Below are positions 40,855 through 40,961 of a stretch of DNA of 40,961 nt, piece by piece; the first letter of the stretch is position 1, and every line of letters begins with the position of its first letter. Where the stretch lies: contig JAFVEP010000047.1 of NCBI GenBank assembly GCA_017475935.1, positions 1 through 40,961 of the forward strand, in the 5' to 3' direction. The position numbers were made by a program, and so were the translations under genes. Source of the stretch: Alphaproteobacteria bacterium (lineage in GTDB: Bacteria > Pseudomonadota > Alphaproteobacteria > RF32 > CAG-239). The notes beneath the pieces are model-generated. The model saw only the letters and a list, made by a program, of their open reading frames with translations. It was not told where the DNA came from and searched no databases.

Positions 40855-40961
40855 GTTACTTCTTCTTTTGCTTTAAGATTTGGGAGACACCTTAATTTTT
40901 CGCTTTGCAAGCGAAAAATAGGGGTGACTTTATCTGTTTAAAAATATTTTTTTTCACATTA
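40855..40961 (-). promoter_or_regulatory. conserved upstream region of pilin-like 2 (copy 2 of dispersed repeat)
   Basis: Matches 13099-13206 up to the window edge. The TTTTTCGC/GCGAAAAA stem (40896-40918) is identical while its 7-base loop differs (TTTGCAA against TTTTCAG). The repeat may continue beyond the window. Confidence 0.7.

Overview
The window looks like chromosome of a moderately AT-rich alphaproteobacterium, probably of a host- or gut-associated lineage. The main evidence is a circularly permuted (two-piece) tmRNA gene followed by an alphaproteobacterial-type SspB, and the gene order tolC, short PopZ/DUF2497-like protein, valS, which is typical of Alphaproteobacteria. Two pilin-like genes carrying the RSMIEMLGVLAIIGVLTVGS block resemble a family I associate with uncultured gut Alphaproteobacteria; that link is inference. 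No CRISPR array, intact prophage, transposase or tRNA was seen.

Layout. 1-1.4 kb: a structured RNA with a terminator, a small HTH gene, and endonuclease IV. 1.3-6.5 kb (minus): tolC, the PopZ-like gene, valS and an OmpA-type lipoprotein. 6.6-9.9 kb: glycogen phosphorylase, convergent with a J-domain/membrane/ankyrin protein. 9.9-13.2 kb is an accessory island: a candidate small RNA, then two modules. Each module has a soluble protein with a nearly identical 36-residue N-terminus and an unrelated C-terminus, then a large inverted repeat, then a small membrane protein. The island ends with a pilin-like gene. 13.4-17.9 kb: a solitary rplQ, the retropepsin-like / transglutaminase-7TM / ATP-grasp trio, and a cyclophilin. 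17.9-22.5 kb: a glycosyltransferase with a signal peptide, an unknown gene, and the CotH-VTC-DUF4956 operon. 22.5-30.3 kb: xseB-ispA, a flavin reductase-like gene, N-formylglutamate amidohydrolase, metG, a nuclease-like membrane protein, trkH, and ssrA-sspB-RHH. 30.9-36.1 kb: a lytic transglycosylase, acyl-ACP thioesterase, YbjN-like protein, lgt, a degenerate GGDEF-like membrane protein, and queA. 36.1-41 kb: several secreted proteins of unknown function, including two related HExxH proteins, a HAD hydrolase, a 51-residue ORF, and a second pilin-like gene.

How the parts fit. The ssrA, sspB and RHH genes lie in a row, putting a trans-translation tag beside the adaptor expected to read it. The two pilin-like genes share about 108 bp of upstream DNA, a leader with a conserved inverted repeat, and a Cys/AQI motif near the C-terminus, so they belong to a dispersed cassette family under common control. 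The two modules at 10.2-12.3 kb are the best candidate for an undescribed system. Of eight base differences in their shared 110-bp segment, seven are synonymous, which suggests selection on the shared domain. The layout resembles effector/immunity pairs, but function is not shown. Many convergent genes overlap at their 3' ends, indicating a compact genome.
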